Part shown: one piece after another, positions 1 to 5,298 of the stretch
How positions within the stretch are numbered: position 1 is the first letter of the stretch
Layout of the letters: each line of letters opens with the position of its first letter
NCBI GenBank assembly: GCA_002411175.1
Contig: DHRN01000094.1
Coordinates: 8,117 to 15,874, forward strand
Reading direction: 5' to 3'
DNA from: Anaerolineaceae bacterium UBA5311
GTDB taxonomy: Bacteria; Chloroflexota; Anaerolineae; Anaerolineales; Anaerolineaceae
DNA length: 7,758 nt
Notes under the pieces: generated by a model
The model's database searches: none
The model's input: the letters and a program-made list of their open reading frames with translations, nothing else
Told to the model about the DNA's origin: nothing
Position numbers and translations under genes: made by a program

Positions 1-78
1 CGTGGTCCCCCTTCTCCAAAGGAAAAGGCAAGCTTATTCACAGCTCCCTGCACCTGGAACCTTATTTGTCATTATTTA

Positions 79-87
79 TGGGATAAT
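79..87 (+). promoter_or_regulatory. Candidate extended -10 promoter for the 97-aa membrane protein gene
   Basis: The bases TGG-GATAAT form an extended -10 element (TGn followed by GATAAT at 82-87). This would start transcription near 94 and give a leader of about 25 bases before the ATG at 119. No -35 box sits at the normal distance; the nearest TTG-type hexamer, TTGTCA at 66-71, is only 10 bases upstream, which is too close. The call rests on sequence resemblance alone. Confidence 0.3.
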
Positions 88-118
88 AGATATCACCATT
101 CATACGCAGGAGGCAATT

Positions 119-412
119 ATGAAACGAAAAGTAACCTTTGGCAGACTATTATTATTCTTCATCAAAGCCTACTTTCTCATCGGGCTTGTATACGCCTTTA
201 GCGGGTACGCCAAGGACCTGATTGCCAAAAGAATCCCCGTATTCTCCCCGCTCATTGGCATACCCCTGGATACGCTGGGCTGGCCCTGGAACATGCGGGG
301 CGCTTATCTCAACGGCTTTCTGGATGCCCAATTTTTCGTCACGCTTGCCGCCATCCTGATCGCTTTGATTCTCTTCCTGCGCATGCTCTTCATTAAGATT
401 GATGGTCGATAG
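119..412 (+). CDS. Small two-helix membrane protein, function unknown
   Basis: This gene encodes a 97-residue protein that I do not recognise. The ATG at 119 is chosen because a perfect AGGAGG (108-113) lies five bases before it; the reading frame stays open upstream to position 2, but that part looks non-coding. Residues 9-27 (RLLLFFIKAYFLIGLVYAF) and about 71-92 (FFVTLAAILIALILFLRMLF) are hydrophobic and should span the membrane. They are joined by a segment of about 40 residues rich in Pro, Gly and Trp (PLIGIPLDTLGWPWNMRG). The N-terminus is basic (MKRK), which favours a cytoplasmic N-terminus and therefore a hairpin topology with the 40-residue loop outside. There are no cysteines, no catalytic motif, and no lipobox. 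The next gene starts 191 bases downstream and has its own candidate promoter, so this is probably a separate transcription unit. No function is proposed. Confidence 0.75.
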   Translation: MKRKVTFGRLLLFFIKAYFLIGLVYAFSGYAKDLIAKRIPVFSPLIGIPLDTLGWPWNMRGAYLNGFLDAQFFVTLAAILIALILFLRMLFIKIDGR

Positions 413-519
413 CTCATAGCTCAAAGCACAGGTTGTTTCCAGCCAGTCGCTCAGTTTCTCAGCTGTGCATATCCTGCGAGGCATTGGAATTTCCTGCGCC
501 CAGTTTCAACCCGTTACAC

Positions 520-550
520 TTGCCCCAAAACTGACAAAACCTGCTACAAT
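520..550 (+). promoter_or_regulatory. Candidate sigma70-type promoter before the 140-aa gene
   Basis: TACAAT at 545-550 is a good -10 hexamer and is preceded by TGC, making an extended -10 (TGCTACAAT, 542-550). TTGCCC at 520-525 could serve as a weak -35 with a long 19-base spacer. Transcription would begin near 557, about 47 bases before the ATG at 604, and could continue through the exported-protein gene at 1073. Confidence 0.4.
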
Positions 551-603
551 ATTCATAGAAGAAAAGAAGAAATCCAAAAGTCGCTTGGATTGGCTTGATA
601 ACT

Positions 604-1026
604 ATGTCAAGAACCCTCCGAACCACGCTTATCACACTGGGGGTTTTACTCCTGTTGTATGGGGTGTTCTATTTTCTCGGCAGACCGGCTATTCCGCTGC
701 CAACGATTCGCTACCCCGTCCCACAGGGTCAAACGCTTCACAATCTCGTCACGGCTACCGAGGCGGATGAAATCAAGCTGGACTTGAATACAAAGGGCAG
801 CCTCAACCTGACCAGTGCCGGCGAGGAACTGGTTAAACTGAATTTCACCCCCCAAACCCTTGCTACCACACTCGACCTCGCCCTCAAACTTGCCCCGGGG
901 GAAACGCTACAGGCATATCAACAATTTGTGGATCGTTTTCCCGTCTATCCCTGGTTGCTGCGTTATACCAGCGAACTATTTTTTCATGTTCTGCCGATTC
1001 GTTTTTCGGTGGTCATGACACCATAA
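604..1026 (+). CDS. Membrane-anchored hypothetical protein with short extracytoplasmic domain
   Basis: The product is 140 residues and belongs to no family I recognise. A basic start (MSRTLRTT) is followed by one strongly hydrophobic segment, residues 9-25 (LITLGVLLLLYGVFYFL). This is an uncleaved signal anchor or signal peptide, and it places about 115 residues outside the membrane. The outer part opens with a Pro-rich linker (GRPAIPLPTIRYPVP), continues through a polar stretch with alternating hydrophobic residues (KLDLNTKGSLNLT), then helical-looking segments, and ends in a hydrophobic tail (ELFFHVLPIRFSVVM). There are no cysteines and no recognisable active site. The start is the weak point: no clear Shine-Dalgarno precedes ATG 604, and a TTG nine bases earlier (595) is an in-frame alternative. 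The gene lies 46 bases before the exported-protein gene on the same strand, so a two-gene unit is plausible. The coding call rests on the signal anchor, the uninterrupted frame, and the promoter-like sequence in front. Confidence 0.65.
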   Translation: MSRTLRTTLITLGVLLLLYGVFYFLGRPAIPLPTIRYPVPQGQTLHNLVTATEADEIKLDLNTKGSLNLTSAGEELVKLNFTPQTLATTLDLALKLAPGETLQAYQQFVDRFPVYPWLLRYTSELFFHVLPIRFSVVMTP

Positions 1027-1072
1027 CTTGTTCAAGTATTAATCATTAGCGTAAAGGAGATAAAAGATAATC

Positions 1073-1900
1073 ATGAAAAAAAATACCAACCTACTAAAAC
1101 TAATCATCGCCATTGTTCTCGTGTTGGGGATCAGTGTCATGCAGCACACCCCTTCAGCTGTGGCGGAGATTCCCATGCAACAAGATGGTCCCGCCAATCG
1201 AATCTATATTGATGTGACCTACGACCCGGTCACACAAACCTACAGCCTGGGCGGTTTCTCTTCCGCGGAACTCGAGCAATATGGCGCTCCCGGGTTTACC
1301 CCTGAGCTCTGGCAAGTGCTTGCCTCGCTCGATTCGATCACGCTGAAGTTGGAAAACGAGCAATTCAACCTGGTCACTGATGAAGAACAACTGGCTTCGA
1401 TCGCCTGGGATGCTTCTTCACGCCAGATCCTCTACGGAATGCTCGATGCCTACATTGAGCTGGGCAGAGTGGATTTGGACCGCGCGGAAGCCTGGCTCGA
1501 CAAAGCCGATATCGAATTTAGCCTGCGAAACTCGAAAGAACTCAGCGACCCGCTCCTGATCCAACTTGCCACACTGCTGCAGGTCAACATCGATGATGAT
1601 AATGGTGCTGTTAACGTGGAAGGCATCCCCACCGGCTTTGGTCTCACTCCCGAGATCCAGGAAATGATCCGGGCAGCCAACCTCAACAATATCAAACTTT
1701 GTTGGAATAAAGGTGTCATCGACAGCGAGATTAACGGCAGCACCCTGCCCCAGCTTACCCTCTATGAAGGCGGCATCAACGTCGTCGACAGAGCTTTTGG
1801 GCTCAGCCTGGGCGACCTTGGTCCTATTTTTGATTCAACCTTCGGCGCGGGCATAGTTTTTGGCGAAGGCGACCCTGTCACTGGTGAATGCCTGCCCTAA
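1073..1900 (+). CDS. Exported protein of unknown function with an internal duplication
   Basis: The product is 275 residues with a clear Sec signal peptide: basic MKKNTNLLK, a hydrophobic core at residues 8-22, and an Ala-Val-Ala cleavage site (29-31) that would release a mature protein starting EIPMQQ. AAGGAGA (1054-1060) lies 12 bases before the ATG, slightly far but convincing. The mature part is acidic. It contains two related segments, GFTPELWQVLASLDSITLKL (74-93) and GLTPEIQEMIRAANLNNIKL (190-209). Each is preceded by a beta-like stretch (IDVTYDPVTQTYSL and VNIDDDNGAVNVEG), so the protein seems to be built of two copies of an approximately 80-residue unit. The only cysteines, C210 and C273, could form a disulfide in the C-terminal part. 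There is no lipobox, sortase motif, catalytic triad or C-terminal anchor. It could be a soluble binding or surface-associated protein, but no function can be assigned. It follows the 140-residue membrane protein gene by 46 bases, and a hairpin series follows it. Confidence 0.85.
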   Translation: MKKNTNLLKLIIAIVLVLGISVMQHTPSAVAEIPMQQDGPANRIYIDVTYDPVTQTYSLGGFSSAELEQYGAPGFTPELWQVLASLDSITLKLENEQFNLVTDEEQLASIAWDASSRQILYGMLDAYIELGRVDLDRAEAWLDKADIEFSLRNSKELSDPLLIQLATLLQVNIDDDNGAVNVEGIPTGFGLTPEIQEMIRAANLNNIKLCWNKGVIDSEINGSTLPQLTLYEGGINVVDRAFGLSLGDLGPIFDSTFGAGIVFGEGDPVTGECLP

Positions 1901-1909
1901 ATCGGGCAG
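1892..1909 (+). other. Small hairpin spanning the stop codon of the exported-protein gene
   Basis: CTGCCC (1892-1897) and GGGCAG (1904-1909) are perfect inverted copies around a six-base loop (TAAATC) that contains the TAA stop. A second small hairpin, AGAGCA-ATTC-TGCTCT, follows at 1917-1932. Neither is followed by a proper T-tract. They may contribute to 3'-end stability or weak termination. Confidence 0.4.
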
Positions 1910-1954
1910 TTGGCAAAGAGCAATTCTGCTCTCAGCTTGATTTTCGAGGTTTGA

Positions 1955-2018
1955 AGTGAGACCGCTTTCGCAAATATGTGAGCCGGTCTCACTCCTTATG
2001 GGGGAGTTTCGTGTTTTT
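1955..2018 (+). terminator. Probable terminator hairpin after the exported-protein gene
   Basis: AGTGAGACCG (1955-1964) and CGGTCTCACT (1984-1993) form a perfect 10-bp stem. It can gain two more pairs around a single bulged C (1983), leaving a loop of about 14 bases. This is the strongest structure between the exported-protein gene and the transporter promoter, so it is the natural place for transcripts to end. The five-T run (2014-2018) lies about 20 bases past the stem rather than directly after it. This is therefore not a textbook intrinsic terminator, and it could instead be a processing or mRNA-stability element. Confidence 0.5.
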
Positions 2019-2023
2019 CTCCG

Positions 2024-2058
2024 GTTTTAAATGATTTAACTTCACCCAGCTTTTTCAT
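2024..2058 (+). repeat. 35-base direct repeat, copy 1 (operator-like)
   Basis: This is the first of two identical 35-base copies; it begins GTTTTAAATGATTTAAC and ends CAGCTTTTTCAT. The copies start 68 bases apart, with 33 unrelated bases between them. Each copy contains a perfect 13-base palindrome, TTAAATGATTTAA (here 2027-2039), the form expected of a site for a dimeric helix-turn-helix regulator. This copy lies upstream of the -35 box of the transporter promoter. Confidence 0.85.
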
Positions 2059-2081
2059 TTGAAATTGGTCTGATTTTACCC

Positions 2082-2108
2082 TTGACAAACTGTTTTAAAT
2101 GATTTAAC
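2082..2108 (+). promoter_or_regulatory. Probable promoter of the BMP-type ABC transporter operon
   Basis: TTGACA (2082-2087) is a consensus -35 box. Two -10 readings are possible: TTTAAC at 2103-2108, preceded by TGA as an extended -10 but with a short 15-base spacer, or TAACTT at 2105-2110 with the ideal 17-base spacer but fewer matches. In both cases the -10 and start site fall inside the second 35-base repeat, including its palindrome (2095-2107). A protein bound there would block RNA polymerase, as a repressor does at an operator. The leader would be about 95-100 bases. The -35 is convincing; the exact -10 is not. Confidence 0.5.
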
Positions 2109-2126
2109 TTCACCCAGCTTTTTCAT
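2092..2126 (+). repeat. 35-base direct repeat, copy 2, overlapping the promoter core
   Basis: This copy is identical over 35 bases to copy 1. Its palindrome, TTAAATGATTTAA, is at 2095-2107, directly downstream of the TTGACA box, so it covers the spacer, the -10 region and the likely start site. Identity stops sharply at the 5' edge, while just past the 3' edge both copies continue with TTGA after a one-base offset. This points to a recent duplication or to selection on the whole 35 bases rather than on the palindrome only. Confidence 0.85.
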
Positions 2127-2164
2127 CTTGATGTAAAATTATTTTATTGTCGGTCTGTTTCATG

Positions 2165-2189
2165 TTTTAAGGAGATATAGACTCCAAAA
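2165..2189 (+). promoter_or_regulatory. Leader hairpin carrying a decoy Shine-Dalgarno before the lipoprotein gene
   Basis: TTTT (2165-2168) and AAAA (2186-2189), plus GGAG (2171-2174) and CTCC (2182-2185), can form an eight-pair stem with an AA bulge and a seven-base loop (ATATAGA). The GGAG here looks like a ribosome binding site but has no start codon at a suitable distance. The same CTCC could alternatively pair with the true binding site GGAG at 2204-2207, so the two pairings exclude each other. It does not match any riboswitch class I know. Confidence 0.35.
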
Positions 2190-2211
2190 ACCAATCAGCA
2201 AAAGGAGAAAA

Positions 2212-3459
2212 ATGAGAAGTAAGCTATTGTTATTTGTTAGTTTGTTCCTGGTGTTTGCCATGGCTCTTTCAGCCTGCCAAACCGCCACACCACCCGAGGA
2301 ACCCCCGGTCAGCGATGTCGACTGCGGCGCTGCTTCGGCTCTTGAAGCCGAAGGCGCATACCAGGTTCCTGCTCCAATCGAAGGCTGTTTTAACGTCGCC
2401 TTTGTCTATGTCGGACCCCATGACGATGGCGGCTGGTCACAATCCCATGACGAAGGTCGCCTCTGGGTGCAGGAAAACGTCCCCGGTGTCCACACTGCCT
2501 ATGTCGAGAATGTAGCCGAAGGTGTCGACTCCGAACAGGTTACCCGCTCCCTTGCCCGAAAAGGTTTTGATATGATCTTCACCACCTCATTTGGCTTCAT
2601 GGATGCCACCGAAACCGTCGCCAGCGAATTTCCGGAAAAAGATTTCGTGCATGTTTCCGGATACAAATTTAATGGAACCAACTTTGGCAACCTGATGGGC
2701 GCCATGGAAAACATTAAATATCTGGCTGGAATGCTGGCTGGCTCCCGCGCCAAAACCGATGGCAATCCCAAGATCGGTTACATGGCAACCTTCCCCATCC
2801 CCGAAGAACTGCGCCTTGGCAATGCCTTTGCCCTCGGTGTGGCAAAGACCTGCCCCGAATGCACCATTGACGTGCGCTTTATTCACACCTGGCACGATCC
2901 GACCATCGAACAAGAAGCCGCCAAATCGCTCTTTGATGCCGGCGCCCAGGTGGTCATGACCGGTGCCGATACTCCCGCCCCCGCCATTGCCGCGCCTGAA
3001 GGCAAATGGGGTATTACCTATGACTACCGGCATAACTGCACACACGATGCCTGCCTAAGCAGCATGTACTGGGATTGGGGTCCCATGTATAAGATTGAGA
3101 TCGAAAAATCGATGAACGGCACCTTTGCAGGTGAAGCGGTCTATTTCGATACCTATGAAGGCGGTATGGGGCTGCTCGGTTTTATGCAAGGCGAAGAATA
3201 TATGCCCGGCGTTGCCGATTTACCCGCGGAAGACCTGCAAATGATCCAGGATGAGCTGGCGCTCTTTATGTCCGGCGCAAAGGATCGTTTTGCCCTCTTC
3301 ACCGGTCCAATCACCGACAACCAGGGCAACCTCGTCCTCGCGGAAGGCGAGAGCCTGCGCCAGGTCGATTTGGACTGCTTTGAAGGTCCGGACACTCCCT
3401 GTGAAGGTGGTGTCGGCATGTATTGGTGGAACGAAAACTTCACTGCCGAACTTCCTTAA
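2212..3459 (+). CDS. BMP-family lipoprotein, substrate-binding component of ABC importer
   Basis: The product is 415 residues and binds the substrate outside the membrane for the importer encoded by the next three genes. Residues 1-22 form a lipoprotein signal: MRSK, a hydrophobic core, and a lipobox LSAC with C22 as the lipidated cysteine. AAGGAG (2202-2207) lies four bases before the ATG. A flexible TPPEEPP linker leads to the BMP domain (PF02608 type), from about residue 60. It has the family signature DDGGWSQSHDEG (71-82), the alternating strand and helix pattern through GFDMIFTTSFG, KIGYMATFPIPEELRLGNAF, and the WGPMYKIE segment near 289-296 that corresponds to the WGPYY region of related proteins. 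Known members (PnrA, Med/NupN) bind purine nucleosides, so a nucleoside or related ligand is inferred; the ligand cannot be fixed from sequence. Unusually, eight cysteines follow C22 (38, 59, 214, 217, 276, 281, 389, 397), falling into four close pairs that may be disulfides. Expression is likely controlled by the repeats upstream. Confidence 0.95.
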   Translation: MRSKLLLFVSLFLVFAMALSACQTATPPEEPPVSDVDCGAASALEAEGAYQVPAPIEGCFNVAFVYVGPHDDGGWSQSHDEGRLWVQENVPGVHTAYVENVAEGVDSEQVTRSLARKGFDMIFTTSFGFMDATETVASEFPEKDFVHVSGYKFNGTNFGNLMGAMENIKYLAGMLAGSRAKTDGNPKIGYMATFPIPEELRLGNAFALGVAKTCPECTIDVRFIHTWHDPTIEQEAAKSLFDAGAQVVMTGADTPAPAIAAPEGKWGITYDYRHNCTHDACLSSMYWDWGPMYKIEIEKSMNGTFAGEAVYFDTYEGGMGLLGFMQGEEYMPGVADLPAEDLQMIQDELALFMSGAKDRFALFTGPITDNQGNLVLAEGESLRQVDLDCFEGPDTPCEGGVGMYWWNENFTAELP

Positions 3460-3476
3460 ATCAATCAAACCATTCA

Positions 3477-3504
3477 GAGAGATGGCTCATGGGAGCCATC
3501 TCTC
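3477..3504 (+). promoter_or_regulatory. Intercistronic hairpin between lipoprotein and ATPase genes
   Basis: GAGAGATGGCTC (3477-3488) and GAGCCATCTCTC (3493-3504) form a perfect 12-bp stem with an ATGG tetraloop. It lies 17 bases after the lipoprotein stop and 15 bases before the ATPase start. No T-tract follows, so full termination is unlikely. Hairpins in this position in other ABC importer operons (for example malE-malF) protect the upstream message and give more binding protein than membrane components; the same role is inferred here. Confidence 0.7.
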
Positions 3505-3519
3505 GATTGAAAAGAACTC

Positions 3520-5298
3520 ATGACATTTTCAGAAAAACCAAATGCAGTGCCCGCCGTGGAGATGCAGGAAATCACCCTGCGCTTTCCCGGCGTTTTAGCG
3601 AACGACCGTGTCAACTTCACCATGTATCCCGGCGAAATACATGCCCTCCTGGGAGAGAACGGCGCCGGTAAGAGCACGCTGATGAACGCGCTCACCGGTC
3701 TCTATAAACCCCAGTCTGGCGAAATCCGCATCCACGGGAAAAAGGTCAGCTTCAATTCACCCAAAGATGCCATCGCCCACGGCATTGGCATGGTGCATCA
3801 GCATTTTATGCTCGTCGAAAATCAAACCGTAACCGAAAATATCCTTATCGGGCTTGACACTCCCCGTTTTGGGCTCAACCTTAAGAAATATGACGACGAA
3901 GTTTCCCACCTGGCAGAGCAGTTCGGCATTCATATCGATCCTACCGCCAGGATCTGGCAGCTTTCGGTTGGCGAGCAGCAGCGTGTCGAGATTCTCAAGA
4001 TTCTCTATCGCGGCGCTGATATCCTGATCATGGACGAGCCCACCGCCGTCCTCGCTCCCCAGGAGGCTGATGAGTTGATGGATACACTCAAAGAGATGGC
4101 TGCCCAGGGCAAAGCGATCGCCTTCATCAGCCATAAGCTCGCCGAGGTCAAACAAGTTGCCGACAAGCTCACGGTCCTGCGGCGTGGTCGTGCCACTGCC
4201 GAACGCGTGGACCTGCAAGAGTACACCCGTGAAAGCCTCGCCTCTTTGATGGTCGGTCGTGAAGTGATTTTTAATTTGCATAAATGTGAGCAGGAACCCG
4301 GGCGTGAAATCCTGCGCCTCGAGGCTGTCTGCGCGCTCAATAATAAGAACCTGCCCGCGCTGCGTGATGTAGACCTCTCGCTGCACGAAGGCGAGATCTT
4401 TGGCATTGCTGGTGTCGCTGGGAATGGTCAGAGCGAGCTGGTCGAAGTGATCACCGGATTGCGCGAATGCAGCGGTAATGTTTGGCTGGAGGGCAAGAAT
4501 ATTGCCAACAAACCGCCTTCATTCTCCATCAGCCAGGGGCTCGCACACATCCCCGAAGACCGTATCGGCGTCGGCACAGCCCCAAACCTCTCACTGACCG
4601 GCAACATCATCATGAAACGGTACGATCAGGAGCCTGTCAGCCAAAAATGGCAGCTCAACTATGTCGCAGCCGACGCTCTCGCTGGCAATCTGAAAGATGA
4701 GTACGACATCCAGGCGCCCAGCGTGCAAACCCAGGCGCGCAAACTTTCGGGCGGAAATTTACAGAAGCTGATCCTCGCGCGAGAGCTTTCAAGCACACCC
4801 CGCCTGATCGTCGCCATGCAGCCCACCCGTGGGCTGGATATCGGCGCTATCGAGGGTGTTCGCCAGCTTTTGCTGCGCCAGCGCGAACTGGGCACTGCCA
4901 TTTTATTGGTTTCTGAAGATCTCGACGAATTGCTCTCCCTCTCAGACCGCATCGCGGTTATGTATGAAGGGCATGTCGTCGGCGTCCTTTGCAGTGGTGA
5001 TTTTGACATTACCAATATCGGGCTGATGATGACCGGCACGCTCCCCCAGGACCTGCCTCCCGAACAAGAAGCCCCCAAGGACCCTGCGCCCGGCTCCGCA
5101 TCGGCTTTCGATGAGGTCCTCGACCATGTAAAAGATTATGAGCAAATCGAACAGGCGATACCGCCTGCCGGGCAGCCGGTGATCATAACGGAAGAAGAAT
5201 TGCCTCCCGCAGAAGACCCTGATGCGGGTTTGTCCGAAAAAGAACGCGTTTTGCGTAAAGTCTTAGGCAAAAAGTATGCCGAGGGAGATGAAGAATGA
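3520..5298 (+). CDS. Double-domain ABC transporter ATPase (nucleoside/simple-sugar type)
   Basis: The product is 592 residues with two fused nucleotide-binding domains that power the importer from the cytoplasmic side. Domain 1 has Walker A GENGAGKST (45-53), Q-loop Q94, signature LSVGEQQ (148-154), Walker B ILIMDEPTA (168-176), and H-loop H205. Domain 2 (about 264-505) is degenerate in the way usual for this family: Walker A GVAGNGQS (298-305) has Gln instead of Lys, the signature LSGGNLQK (409-416) is intact, the Walker B region VAMQPTRGLD (431-440) has Gln in place of the catalytic Glu, and the H-loop reads SED. So one site probably hydrolyses ATP. B. subtilis NupO (YufO) is a family relative. 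The chain continues about 85 residues past the usual end (about 510) in a Pro- and Glu-rich tail ending LSEKERVLRKVLGKKYAEGDEE-like, rich in charge. Only a weak AAAGAA precedes ATG 3520; M15 (3562) is an alternative start. The stop overlaps the next start (ATGA). Confidence 0.95.
   Translation: MTFSEKPNAVPAVEMQEITLRFPGVLANDRVNFTMYPGEIHALLGENGAGKSTLMNALTGLYKPQSGEIRIHGKKVSFNSPKDAIAHGIGMVHQHFMLVENQTVTENILIGLDTPRFGLNLKKYDDEVSHLAEQFGIHIDPTARIWQLSVGEQQRVEILKILYRGADILIMDEPTAVLAPQEADELMDTLKEMAAQGKAIAFISHKLAEVKQVADKLTVLRRGRATAERVDLQEYTRESLASLMVGREVIFNLHKCEQEPGREILRLEAVCALNNKNLPALRDVDLSLHEGEIFGIAGVAGNGQSELVEVITGLRECSGNVWLEGKNIANKPPSFSISQGLAHIPEDRIGVGTAPNLSLTGNIIMKRYDQEPVSQKWQLNYVAADALAGNLKDEYDIQAPSVQTQARKLSGGNLQKLILARELSSTPRLIVAMQPTRGLDIGAIEGVRQLLLRQRELGTAILLVSEDLDELLSLSDRIAVMYEGHVVGVLCSGDFDITNIGLMMTGTLPQDLPPEQEAPKDPAPGSASAFDEVLDHVKDYEQIEQAIPPAGQPVIITEEELPPAEDPDAGLSEKERVLRKVLGKKYAEGDEE

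Noticed and set aside
426..468. Inverted repeat GCACAG / CTGTGC as terminator of the 97-aa gene
   Set aside because: It has only six pairs around a 31-base loop with no T-tract, which is consistent with chance.
465..770. 101-codon plus-strand frame overlapping the 140-aa gene
   Set aside because: It has no ribosome binding site and low-complexity polar translation, whereas the overlapping frame from 604 has a clean signal anchor.
2024..2126. Two-repeat CRISPR-like array (35-base repeats, 33-base spacer)
   Set aside because: The sizes fit a CRISPR, but there are only two copies, no cas genes in the window, the spacer holds a consensus -35 box, and the unit sits exactly over a promoter before a transporter operon. 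An operator explanation is better.
2165..2211. preQ1- or purine-type riboswitch before the lipoprotein gene
   Set aside because: The short hairpin with an A-rich tail resembles preQ1-I in outline, but the loop lacks the conserved C and the tail does not fit the pseudoknot. No purine-riboswitch three-way junction or core is present.
3757..4386. 209-codon open frame on the minus strand inside the ATPase gene
   Set aside because: It is antisense to well-conserved ABC motifs (signature, Walker B), and its translation shows no recognisable domain.
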